DNA of 64,000 nucleotides, taken from Leucobacter rhizosphaerae (GTDB taxonomy: Bacteria; Actinomycetota; Actinomycetes; Actinomycetales; Microbacteriaceae). The notes beneath the pieces are model-generated. The model did not search any database. It saw only the letters and a list, made by a program, of their open reading frames with translations, and was not told where the DNA came from. The position numbers were made by a program, and so were the translations under genes. Below, piece by piece: positions 39,251 to 48,114 of this stretch (within the stretch, counting starts at the first letter, position 1; every line of letters starts with the position of its first letter). Where the stretch lies: assembly GCF_022919175.1 (NCBI RefSeq), contig NZ_CP095043.1, positions 1,488,001-1,552,000 of the forward strand. Reading direction: 5' to 3'.

Positions 39251-41409
39251 TGTGCGCCCTCCCCCGCCACTGGTGACCCGGATCCCGGCACCGACTCGCC
39301 TCCCCGCTGCGCGCCCGCCTGCACCGCCGTGATCGCCACGGTGTTGAGGATGTCGTCCACGGTCGCTCCGCGCGAGAGGTCGTTGACCGGCTTCTTCAGC
39401 CCCTGCAGCACGGGCCCCACCGCCACCGCGCCCGCGGAGCGCTGCACCGCCTTGTAGGTGTTGTTGCCCGTATTCAGGTCGGGGAATATGAACACGGTCG
39501 CGCGGCCGGCGACCTCCGAGCCTGGAAGCTTCGAGGCGCCCGTCGACGGGTCGCTCGCGGCGTCGTACTGCAGTGGCCCCTCGATCAGCAGGTCGGGGCG
39601 CGCCGCGCGCGCCAGAGCGGTCGCCTCGCGCACCTTGTCGACGTCGGCGCCCGATCCCGATTCCCCCGTCGAGTAGGAGAGCATGGCGATCCGGGGCTCG
39701 ACACCGAACTGCGCGGCCGTCTCCGCCGAGGAGATCGCGATGTCCGCGAGCTGCGCGGCCGTGGGATCCGGGTTCACCGCGCAGTCTCCGTAGACGAGCA
39801 CACGATCGGCGAGCGCCATGAAGAAGACGCTCGACACCACGGAGACGCCCGGCTGGGTCTTGATGAACTCCAGGCTCGGGCGGATCGTGTGCGCCGTGGT
39901 GTTCGCGGCGCCGGAGACCATGCCGTCGGCGATCCCGAGCTGCACCATCATCGTTCCGAAGTAACTGCCGTCGGCCATCACGTCGCGGGCGTGCTCCAGC
40001 GTGACGCCCTTGTGGGCGCGCAGCCGCGCGTACTCCGCGGCGAACTCCTCGCGGAGCGGTGACGTCGCGGGGTCGATGATCTCGGCGGCATCGATGGTGA
40101 GCCCGAGTTCGCCCCCGCGCTGCCGCACCTCCGCCTCGTCGCCGAGAATCGTGAGCCGCACCACGCCGCGGGCGAGGAGCGTGCTCGCGGCGCGCAGGAT
40201 CCGGTCGTCACCGCCCTCGGGCAGCACGATGTGGGCGTTCGCAGCACGTGCCCGCGCGAAGAGCTCGTACGCGAACATCACCGGGGTCCGGATCCCGCCG
40301 CGGTGCAGGCGGAGCCGCTCCCGCAAGACGGAGGTGTCGACGTGCGCGGCGAACAGCGCGAGTGCGGTGTCGAACTTGGCCGGCGACTCCTCGGTCAGCA
40401 GCCCGCGCGTCTGCATGATGCGCCGCGCCGTGTCGAAGGTGCCGCAGGAGGTGCGCACGATGGGGAGCGACGAGTCGATGCCGTCGAGCAGCCGCTCCAC
40501 ATCGGGGCTGAGCGGGAAGTCGCCGTTGAGCACCACCGCCGCGATCGTGGGGAAGGTCGGCGCCTCGTGCGCGACGGTGACGGCCAGCAGGGTCTCGGCC
40601 CGATCCGCCGCGATGACCACCGCGGATCCCTCGAGCAGCCGCGGCAGCACGTGCTCCATGGACATGCCCGCCACGACGATGTCGCGCACCTCGCGGGCGA
40701 GGAGTTCATCGCTGCCGCGCACGACCACCCCCTCGACGGCCTCGACGAGCGCCGAGACCGGGGGCGCGACGAGCAGCATCTCCTCCGGGACCGCCCACAC
40801 GGGCACTCCGCCCGGGAGCCGCGCGGCGACAGCGCGCTCGATGTCGGGGAGACGCTCGGGATCGGCACGGTTCACGAGCGCCGCCAGCACGGTGGCGTGG
40901 CTGTGGGTGAGCTCCTGCACCCCGATCTCTGCGAGCTGCGCGATCTCCTCGGGCGAGCGCGCCGGGAGCTTCCCGAGCTGCTCGACCCCGTCGCCCGAGC
41001 GACCGCTCAGGACGAGCAGCACCGGTACGTCGAGGTTCGCCGCGATGCTCGCGTTGAACGACAGCTCCGTCGGCACGGCCACGTCGGTGAAGTCGGAGCC
41101 CACGACCACCACGGCGTCGCAGCGCGACTTCAGCGCCTGGTAGGCCTCGACGATCCGAGTCATCGCCGCGTCGGGATCGGCGTGCGCCTCCTCGTAGGTG
41201 ACCCCGACGCAGCCCGCGTAGGGCACGTCCGCCGTCGCGCGCGCGAGCAGGAGATCCAGCACCCGATCGCGCGCGTGCGCGGAGCGGATGAGCGGCCGGA
41301 ACACCCCGACGCGCGGAGCGTCGGCGAGCAGGGCGTCGAGCACCCCGAGCGCCACGGCGCTCTTCCCGGTTCTGCCTTCGGCCGAGGTCAGGTAGATGCT
41401 AGCTGCCAC
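39247..41409 (-). CDS. pta: Phosphate acetyltransferase, long form
   Basis: Pta exchanges acetyl groups between CoA and phosphate. The 720-residue protein is the long class II form: an N-terminal BioD-like P-loop domain (SAEGRTGKSAVALGVLDALL), a central DRTGG domain, and the C-terminal catalytic domain (from about residue 395: ANAHIVLPEGGDDRIL, GMVSGAANTTAHT, DCAVNPDP). GTG 41409 is chosen because TACACT lies 6 bp upstream and the P-loop domain then begins at once; the longer frame is Arg/Pro-rich. Confidence 0.95.
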   Translation of the reverse strand: MAASIYLTSAEGRTGKSAVALGVLDALLADAPRVGVFRPLIRSAHARDRVLDLLLARATADVPYAGCVGVTYEEAHADPDAAMTRIVEAYQALKSRCDAVVVVGSDFTDVAVPTELSFNASIAANLDVPVLLVLSGRSGDGVEQLGKLPARSPEEIAQLAEIGVQELTHSHATVLAALVNRADPERLPDIERAVAARLPGGVPVWAVPEEMLLVAPPVSALVEAVEGVVVRGSDELLAREVRDIVVAGMSMEHVLPRLLEGSAVVIAADRAETLLAVTVAHEAPTFPTIAAVVLNGDFPLSPDVERLLDGIDSSLPIVRTSCGTFDTARRIMQTRGLLTEESPAKFDTALALFAAHVDTSVLRERLRLHRGGIRTPVMFAYELFARARAANAHIVLPEGGDDRILRAASTLLARGVVRLTILGDEAEVRQRGGELGLTIDAAEIIDPATSPLREEFAAEYARLRAHKGVTLEHARDVMADGSYFGTMMVQLGIADGMVSGAANTTAHTIRPSLEFIKTQPGVSVVSSVFFMALADRVLVYGDCAVNPDPTAAQLADIAISSAETAAQFGVEPRIAMLSYSTGESGSGADVDKVREATALARAARPDLLIEGPLQYDAASDPSTGASKLPGSEVAGRATVFIFPDLNTGNNTYKAVQRSAGAVAVGPVLQGLKKPVNDLSRGATVDDILNTVAITAVQAGAQRGGESVPGSGSPVAGEGAQ

Positions 41410-41415
41410 GCCACC

Positions 41416-41421
41416 AGTGTA
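41416..41421 (-). promoter_or_regulatory. pta-ackA leaderless -10 box
   Basis: TACACT on the minus strand, spacer GGTGGC, then GTG at 41409. Confidence 0.55.
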
Positions 41422-41483
41422 CTGACGGGGGTGTCCGGCACGCCGGGCCCGGGGTGAGAACGCGGGGGGGGCGGGAAACGGCG

Positions 41484-42935
41484 TCAGAGCCCGAGATCGG
41501 GAGCCGCGAGGCCGAACTCGTGCCGCAGTGCCGAGCGCGCGGCGTACCACCCCGTCAGGCCGTGCACCCCGGGACCGGGAGACGCCGAGGACGAGCAGAG
41601 GTAGATCCCTTCGGCCGGGGTGCGCCAGGGGTCGCGCGCGAAGACCGGACGCACGAACAGCTGGCGGAAGGAGATCGCACCGGCGGAGAAGTCACCGCCG
41701 TGGTAGTTGCGGTTGTAGCCGGCGTAGTCCTCCGCGGTCGTGACGTGGAGCGCGCGGATCCGATCCCGGAACCCCGGCGCGAATCGCTCGATCTGCGCGG
41801 TGACGGCCTCGGAGACGTCGCGGGACGAACCGCTCGGCACGTGCGTGTAGCTCCAGATCGCGTGGGTGCCCGCTGCGTTGCGCCACGGGTCCCAGGCCGT
41901 GGGCTGGGCGAGGAGCACGTAGGGCCGCTCCGGATACCCGCCCCGTGCGACGATGCGCTCGGCCGCGACCATCTCGGCACGGGTGCCGCCGACGTGCACG
42001 GTCGCCGTCTCGGCGATCCGGGGATCCCGCCACGGGATCGGACCGTCGAGCACGAAGTCGACCTTCGCCGCGCCGCTCCCGTAGCGGAACCGGGCGAGCC
42101 GCCCCCGGTAGCGCCGCGGCAATCGCGACCGGGCGATGTGCAGCAGTCCGCGCGCCGAGGTGTCGAAGAGCACCACGGTCGAGGGCCCGAGTTCGCGGAC
42201 GTCGGAGATCGCGCGGCCGGTCTCGATCCGCCCGCCGTGCACCAGCAGGTCGGCCGCGAGCGCGTCCGTGATCGCGCGCGAGCCGCCGATGGGCACGGGC
42301 CAGCCTCCCGCGTGCCCGAGGGCACCGAGCACCGTGCCGACGCCGGCCGTCGCGAGCCCGGGCAGGCGTCCGGTGCTGTGGGCGGCCACCCCGGTGATGA
42401 GCGCGGGAGCCGCGTCGCCGCGGAAGCGCAGCGCATCGAGCGGCGACCCCTGCTCGAGGGTGCGCAGCGCCGTGGCGAATGCGGCGACCGGATCCCGGGG
42501 CCACCGGAGCATCGACCCGCCGAGGGTGAAGTCGACGACGCCCTCGAGCCTGCGCAGGAGCGGTCGGTAGAACCGCGCGTAGGCCGCGCCGTCGCGACCG
42601 AGCCCGGCGGCGGTGCGCTCGAGATCCCGGTAGGCGATGGCTGCCGAGCCGCCGTCGAGCGGACTCGCGTACGACGCCTCGGGGACCGCGAAGTCGACCC
42701 GCCTGGTGAGGTCGAACTGCTGGAAGAACGGGCTCGCCAGCGCCATGGGGTGGATCGCGGAGCAGACGTCGTGCAGCACGCCGGGCTCGACGACCTCGGC
42801 GGTCCGCGTGCCCCCGCCGATCGTCTCCGCGGCCTCGTACACCGTGACGGGAACACCGGCTCGCGCGAGGGTGACCGCGGCGGCGAGCCCGTTGGGCCCG
42901 GCGCCGACGACTGCGGCACTGCGCGAAGAGGTCAT
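41484..42935 (-). CDS. CrtI/PDS-like FAD-dependent oxidoreductase
   Basis: The 483-residue protein opens with the dinucleotide loop AAVVGAGPNGLAAAVTLARAG and the following EAAETIGGGTRT typical of phytoene-desaturase-like enzymes. The C-terminal flavin motif is GIYLCSSSASPGPGVHGLTGW. This branch (bacterial PDSH-like) is widespread in actinobacteria and often not a carotenoid enzyme; no crtB, crtE or other carotenoid gene is nearby, so the substrate is unknown. TAGTCT 6 bp before the ATG suggests a leaderless transcript. Confidence 0.88.
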   Translation of the reverse strand: MTSSRSAAVVGAGPNGLAAAVTLARAGVPVTVYEAAETIGGGTRTAEVVEPGVLHDVCSAIHPMALASPFFQQFDLTRRVDFAVPEASYASPLDGGSAAIAYRDLERTAAGLGRDGAAYARFYRPLLRRLEGVVDFTLGGSMLRWPRDPVAAFATALRTLEQGSPLDALRFRGDAAPALITGVAAHSTGRLPGLATAGVGTVLGALGHAGGWPVPIGGSRAITDALAADLLVHGGRIETGRAISDVRELGPSTVVLFDTSARGLLHIARSRLPRRYRGRLARFRYGSGAAKVDFVLDGPIPWRDPRIAETATVHVGGTRAEMVAAERIVARGGYPERPYVLLAQPTAWDPWRNAAGTHAIWSYTHVPSGSSRDVSEAVTAQIERFAPGFRDRIRALHVTTAEDYAGYNRNYHGGDFSAGAISFRQLFVRPVFARDPWRTPAEGIYLCSSSASPGPGVHGLTGWYAARSALRHEFGLAAPDLGL

Positions 42936-42941
42936 GGGTCG

Positions 42942-42947
42942 AGACTA
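42942..42947 (-). promoter_or_regulatory. CrtI-like gene leaderless -10 box
   Basis: TAGTCT on the minus strand, spacer CGACCC, then ATG at 42935. The rest of the gap to 43091 shows no further feature. Confidence 0.5.
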
Positions 42948-43091
42948 CCCGCGGCTCCTGCGCGCCCTCGGAGTTTCGGGCGCGAAAGACCCCCCATGCA
43001 CCCGATAGAGCCCGACTACCCTTGCTCCGTTTCCGTCCTGGGGGAGTTCGCCGAGATACCGCCACATGGGGGGCACGACCAGTCTAGCGGA

Positions 43092-45872
43092 CTATTCGAG
43101 CGGCTCCTGCACGTCCTGCTCGGGGGCGTCCTCGGTGCGGCGTGCCCGCGCGCGCACGAGCGCGACAGTGATCACGATCGCTCCGAGCAGCAGCACGCCA
43201 GCAGCGCCGAGCATCAGGGGCAGCATCGAGTCCCCGCCGGTCTGCGACAGCGCGCCCCGGCCGTCCGCCGGTTCCGCGGGCGGTGCGGGCGGGCCCGGGC
43301 GTGCCGCGGTCGCCACGTCGAGCGTGGCCGGGGTGCCCGCACCCGCCGCGTTCAGGGCCTCCACTACCAGCGTGTACTCCTGCGCCGCGGCGAGCCCCGT
43401 GAACGTGTGGCTCGTCGCATCGGCCGGCAGATCGACCGCGTCGGATCCCGCACCGTCGCGCGGTTGCAGTGAGACGCGGTAGTGATCGAGCGCACCCCCG
43501 GCCGACCAGGAGACCGAGAGCGCCTCCGCGGTCGCGGAGTTCACGGCGAGACCGACCGGCGCGAGCGGGGTGGTCATGGCGGTCGCGGAGGTCGGGTTCG
43601 CGGATCCCACGGCGTTCACCGTGGAGACTCGCACCGTGTAGGTCTCGTTCGGTGCGAGATCCGCGAAGTCAACGGCGAGGGTGCCCGCGGCGAGCTCGGC
43701 GCTCTGCACCGCGGCCCCTGCCGCCGCCTCGCCGGCGAAGAGCTCGACCCGCGTGCGATCCGGCGCCGCGGGCTCGCTCCAGGTCGCGCGGAGCGACGTG
43801 GGGTCGGCCGCGACAAGCGCGAGATCGGTCGGGGCAGGAGCCAGTGCCGGCAGTGCGTCGATGAGGCCGACCGCGTCGACAATCCCGGCACCGAACACCC
43901 GGGCATCGGGGACGCCGGCATACGGGTTCACCGGTCCACCGGCTGAGGTGCCCCGGGCGGACCCGAGCATCGCCGAGGTGAGGTCTGCCCCGGACACTCC
44001 GGGCGCGTACGACTTGCCGAGCGCCGCGACGGCCGCCGCGTTCGGCGCCGCGGCAGAGGTCCCGAAGAACCGGTATTCCGGCGCACCGGGTGCACCCTCG
44101 TCCTCCCCGAAGAAGGTCGTCTGCGTGCCGTCCACCGCGGCAAGACGCGGTGCATCGACGACCACCGGGTCGGCGAGCCTCGGTTTCGGCACGGTCACCG
44201 CTTCGGTCAGGGGAAACACGAGCGGCTCGAAGAGGAGCGTATTGGGGCCGAGCGAGCTGTAGCCCCGCAGCAGCGTCGGGTCCTGCCAGTCGAGTGAGGC
44301 CGTGCCGAGGCCGGACCCGTCGCCCGAGTGACCGAAGGTCATCGCCCCGACCGCGTCGACTGCGTCACCCGAGGTGCGAGCCGTCGCGTAGGCACGTTCA
44401 TCGATGAGATCGCCGCCGCGGATGAATCCCAGGAAGATCGCGGGCGGCACGACCTCTGCGGGATCGTGCCCGGTGCGGACGAGCACCATGCGGACGCTCG
44501 ACTCCGCCGTCACCGGCACCGAGCCGGTGAGGCCGGGGTACGGCCCGCCGAAGGAGGGCACGCTGGCAATCAGCGTCGCCGTTCCCGCGCCCTCGACGTA
44601 GAAGCGCAGTTCGTAGGCGGTCGTCACTCCGAACAGGGGCTCGGCGATCGACGCGATCGGACTGAGACTGCCGTCGTACGCCCCGATCTGCAGCAGGTCG
44701 TAGGCCGCGTCGACCGAGGGATCCGGGTCGAAGTCGAGGCAGTCCGCGCCCGGCTCGTGGTCGACCCAAACCGGGCACTCCATCGCCCGATAGGCGTTCG
44801 TCTGCCACGACGACTGCGGCAGCCCTGCCGCCGGTCCGCTCTGCGCAACGCTGTTCGAGTTGCCGGCGGACGTGAAGTACGCCACTCCGTAGGCGGACTT
44901 CACATGCTCGATGGCGGCGGAGATGAAGCTCTGCTGGAAGTACGCTTCTTGGGGCCAGGTGATGTCGTCCACGATGATACTGGCGCCCGCCTCCGCGAGG
45001 CGCTCGATGTTCTGCGCCATCTCGAGGTCGTTGCTCCCGGCATCCGCGAACAGGATCTTCGCCCCCGGCGCGATCCCGTGCACGAGCTGCGCCATCGCCC
45101 GGCCCTCATCGCCTCCCGGACGCGCATCGGAGATCACCTCCACCGGTGTGGTGTATCCGCACGGGTTGCCCGCCCCAGGCAGCGCGCCGGACGCGACGTC
45201 GTCGGCCCACGACGTCGGTGACGTGACGTGTGCGAACGAGTCGGAGATCACGCCGATCGTGACGCCGGTGCCGTCGACCCCCAACTGGGCGCGCGCGGTA
45301 TCGGCACGCAGCGGCGCATCGGCCTCGATCGGGATCGGGCCGCAGCGGTCGACTGCGGGGATCGGCGCCGCGGGCAGCGCCTGCCGCACGGCGTCGAGCA
45401 CACCGGCGCGATCCGCGCCGGTGAACGGGTCCAGTGCTGGGGTAACACTCGCGACGCCGTCGAGCGCCTGCAGATCGGGAATCCGCTCCGGGAGCACCCG
45501 AATGGTCGCAGCCGGGACGGGCGAGAAGGCCTGGTCCACTTCGGCGAGCTCCGCCACCTGAGCGAGCAGCGCCTCACTCGGTGCCGAAGCGAAGAACAGC
45601 GTCGCGGTGACCATCCCCGTGGTGTCGATCGTCAGGCTGCCGCCGCCGTCGGCGGGCAGCGAGAGCGCCTCGGCGATCTGATCCGGAGCGGTCACACCGC
45701 TTTCGACAGTCTCGACGAGCCGATCGGCGAGCGGGGATCCCGTGCTCTCCGAAGTGGACCCCTCTGCGGAGGACCCCTCGGGCTCCTCCGCCTGAGCTGC
45801 GGGAACGGCCAGCAGGCACAGCAGCGGGACGGCCGCACACACGGCGATCCCGCGACGCAACGACGCGCGCAT
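43092..45872 (-). CDS. Secreted subtilisin/sedolisin-like protease with FN3 domains
   Basis: The 926-residue protein has a signal peptide ending AQA at residue 28. Its peptidase domain shows Asp211 (GVISDS), SAGNS and the nucleophile Ser606 (GTSAAAP). Where subtilases have the catalytic His, it has GGDEGRAM (Glu256), so it fits the S53-like Glu/Asp/Ser branch. Two fibronectin III domains follow (about 680-765 and 765-850). The end has LSQTG (875-879), a membrane helix and RARARR, a non-canonical sortase-type signal. ATG 45872 has AGGAGAGAAG before it. Confidence 0.87.
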   Translation of the reverse strand: MRASLRRGIAVCAAVPLLCLLAVPAAQAEEPEGSSAEGSTSESTGSPLADRLVETVESGVTAPDQIAEALSLPADGGGSLTIDTTGMVTATLFFASAPSEALLAQVAELAEVDQAFSPVPAATIRVLPERIPDLQALDGVASVTPALDPFTGADRAGVLDAVRQALPAAPIPAVDRCGPIPIEADAPLRADTARAQLGVDGTGVTIGVISDSFAHVTSPTSWADDVASGALPGAGNPCGYTTPVEVISDARPGGDEGRAMAQLVHGIAPGAKILFADAGSNDLEMAQNIERLAEAGASIIVDDITWPQEAYFQQSFISAAIEHVKSAYGVAYFTSAGNSNSVAQSGPAAGLPQSSWQTNAYRAMECPVWVDHEPGADCLDFDPDPSVDAAYDLLQIGAYDGSLSPIASIAEPLFGVTTAYELRFYVEGAGTATLIASVPSFGGPYPGLTGSVPVTAESSVRMVLVRTGHDPAEVVPPAIFLGFIRGGDLIDERAYATARTSGDAVDAVGAMTFGHSGDGSGLGTASLDWQDPTLLRGYSSLGPNTLLFEPLVFPLTEAVTVPKPRLADPVVVDAPRLAAVDGTQTTFFGEDEGAPGAPEYRFFGTSAAAPNAAAVAALGKSYAPGVSGADLTSAMLGSARGTSAGGPVNPYAGVPDARVFGAGIVDAVGLIDALPALAPAPTDLALVAADPTSLRATWSEPAAPDRTRVELFAGEAAAGAAVQSAELAAGTLAVDFADLAPNETYTVRVSTVNAVGSANPTSATAMTTPLAPVGLAVNSATAEALSVSWSAGGALDHYRVSLQPRDGAGSDAVDLPADATSHTFTGLAAAQEYTLVVEALNAAGAGTPATLDVATAARPGPPAPPAEPADGRGALSQTGGDSMLPLMLGAAGVLLLGAIVITVALVRARARRTEDAPEQDVQEPLE

Positions 45873-46004
45873 CTTCTCTCCTGTCCCCCGGTGGCGACGG
45901 ACGCGCGCGACTCGGGTACCTCGCGATCGTATCGGTTTTTGTGGACAAGGTCCATTCTTTTCGATCCGAGCTGTGGCGGCTCGCGCACGAGTTCGGATCA
46001 CGCA

Positions 46005-46041
46005 CGAGGGCCCCGCTCGCATCGCGCGAACGGGGCCCTCG
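46005..46041 (-). terminator. ABC exporter terminator
   Basis: A perfect 11-bp stem (CGAGGGCCCCG at 46005-46015 with 46031-46041) lies just after the exporter operon stop. The gap up to the protease start (45873-46004) otherwise holds its promoter; TACGAT near 45927 is a weak candidate. Confidence 0.65.
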
Positions 46042-46059
46042 AAGCGGATCGAACCGGGG

Positions 46060-48114
46060 TTACGCGGTGTCGATCGGTCCGGTCGCCGTAGGGATCGATC
46101 CGGTCAGGATCTCCTCCGCCTGCTCCTCGTCGATCTCGCCGGCGAACTGCGCCTGGTGCAGCGTGTAATAGGCGCCCTTCCGCTCGAGCAGTTCGACGTG
46201 CGACCCCTGCTCCACGATGCGCCCGCTCTCCATCATGAGAATGGTGTCGGCGTCGCGGATCGTCGACAACCGGTGCGCGATGACGAACGAGGTGCGGTCG
46301 GTCCGCAGCGCCTGCATCGCCTTCTGCACCAGCACCTCGGTGCGGGTGTCCACCGACGACGTCGCCTCGTCGAGGATGAGCAGCGACGGGTTCGCGATGA
46401 ACGCGCGAGCGATCGTGAGCAGCTGCCGCTCGCCCGCCGAGAGCGAGGAGGCGTTCTCCTCGATGACGGTGTCGTAGCCCTCCGGCAACTGACGGACGAA
46501 GCGGTCGACCATGGTCGCCTGCGCGGCCTCAATCACCTCGTCGTCCGTGGCATCGAGACGCCCATACCGGATGTTCTCCCGGATCGTGCCGTTGAACAGC
46601 CAGGCGTCCTGCAGCACCATGCCGACCTGGCCTCGCAGCTCGGCGCGCGACAGCTGCGTGATGTCGACGCCGTCGAGCAGGATCCGGCCGCCGTCGAGCT
46701 CGTAGAACCGCATCACGAGATTCACCAGGGTCGTCTTGCCGGCGCCCGTGGGTCCGACGATCGCCACGGTGTGACCCGGGCTCGCCTCGAGCGAGAGATC
46801 CGTGATGAGCGGCTGCTCGGGGTCGTAGCTGAAGCTGACGTCCTCGAACACGACGTGGCCGTCGCTCCGCTCCGGGAGCTGCTCGGTCGCGGTGTCGGGA
46901 TCCTGCTCCTCCGCGTCCAGCAGTTCGAAGGTGCGCTCGGCCGAGGCCACACCCGACTGCAGCATGTTGGCCATGCCGGCCATCTCGCCGATCGGCTGCG
47001 AGAACTCGCGGGAGTACTGGATGAACGCGGTGACGTCACCCAGCGTCATCTGCCCGGAGGTCACGCGGAGCGCACCCGCCACGGCGATCAGCACGTAGGT
47101 GAGGTACTGCACGAACTGCATCGCGGGCATGATGGTGCCCGAGAGCGCCTGCGCCTTGTACGCCGACTCGAAGAGACCGTCGTTGCGGCGGTCGAACTCC
47201 TCCACCATCTCGGTGTCGCGGTTGAAGATCCGCACGAGCTCGTGGCCGGTGAACGACTCCTCAATGTGCCCGTTCAGATCGCCCGTGTGCTTCCACTGGG
47301 CGACGAAGAGCTTCTGCGCGCGCACGCCCACCACACCCGCGATGATGCCCGAAAGGGGCAGCGCCACGAGGGCGATCAGGGCGAGCTGCCACGACACCAC
47401 GAACATCATGGCCGTGATGCCGATCACGGTGAGCAGCGACTGGACGAGCTGCGAGAACGCCTGCTGCAGCGCCTGCTGAATGTTGTCGACGTCATTCGTC
47501 ACTCGCGACAGCACGTCGCCGCGCTGACGGCTGTCGAAGTAGCTGAGCGGCAGTCGATTGAGCTTGAGCTCGATGTCCTGGCGGAGCTGGTAGACGATGC
47601 GCATGACGAGGCCGTTGAGGATGAACCCCTGCAGCCACATCAGGAACGAGGCGATCAGGTACAGCCCGAGCACCACGAGGATCAGGCGGCCGAGCAGCCC
47701 GAAGTCGATGCCCTCGCCGGGCACGGCGTTCGAGCCGGCGAGCATGTCCGCGTACTGAGTGTGACCGGCCGCGCGCGCCTCGGCGACGATCGTGTCGAGC
47801 GGCACCCCCGCGGGCAGCTCGTTGCCGAGCACCCCGTCGAAGATGACGTCCATCGCCTGGCCGAGGATCTTCGGGGCGATCACCGTGAGCACCACGGATC
47901 CCACCACGAGCAGCACGACGAACGAGAACAGCCACTTCTCCGGCGCCAGCAGACCGATGAGTCGCTTCGCGGCGGGCCAGAAGTGCTTCGCCTTTTTGGT
48001 CGGCTGTCCGCCGAACCAGTCGTCGCCGTCGGGCTGATAGTCGTCCGGCAGTTCGAACTCGTCCGTCGCCGTCGCGGTGTCCGCCGCAGCGGTGTCATTC
48101 TTCTTACGAGCCAT
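46060..48114 (-). CDS. ABC exporter half-transporter, subunit B
   Basis: A type IV ABC exporter half of 684 residues: a polar N-terminus of about 60 residues, six membrane helices (about 65-370) and one ATPase domain with Walker A GPTGAGKTTL, signature LSAGERQ and Walker B LLILDEATSSVD with the catalytic Glu intact. The signature departs from LSGGQ. It overlaps the upstream partner by one base (TGATG). The pair resembles heterodimeric multidrug exporters such as TM287/288; the substrate is unknown. Confidence 0.92.
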   Translation of the reverse strand: MARKKNDTAAADTATATDEFELPDDYQPDGDDWFGGQPTKKAKHFWPAAKRLIGLLAPEKWLFSFVVLLVVGSVVLTVIAPKILGQAMDVIFDGVLGNELPAGVPLDTIVAEARAAGHTQYADMLAGSNAVPGEGIDFGLLGRLILVVLGLYLIASFLMWLQGFILNGLVMRIVYQLRQDIELKLNRLPLSYFDSRQRGDVLSRVTNDVDNIQQALQQAFSQLVQSLLTVIGITAMMFVVSWQLALIALVALPLSGIIAGVVGVRAQKLFVAQWKHTGDLNGHIEESFTGHELVRIFNRDTEMVEEFDRRNDGLFESAYKAQALSGTIMPAMQFVQYLTYVLIAVAGALRVTSGQMTLGDVTAFIQYSREFSQPIGEMAGMANMLQSGVASAERTFELLDAEEQDPDTATEQLPERSDGHVVFEDVSFSYDPEQPLITDLSLEASPGHTVAIVGPTGAGKTTLVNLVMRFYELDGGRILLDGVDITQLSRAELRGQVGMVLQDAWLFNGTIRENIRYGRLDATDDEVIEAAQATMVDRFVRQLPEGYDTVIEENASSLSAGERQLLTIARAFIANPSLLILDEATSSVDTRTEVLVQKAMQALRTDRTSFVIAHRLSTIRDADTILMMESGRIVEQGSHVELLERKGAYYTLHQAQFAGEIDEEQAEEILTGSIPTATGPIDTA

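Noticed and set aside
41484..42935. Carotenoid gene cluster
   Set aside because: Only a CrtI-like oxidoreductase is present; no phytoene synthase, GGPP synthase or cyclase gene lies nearby.
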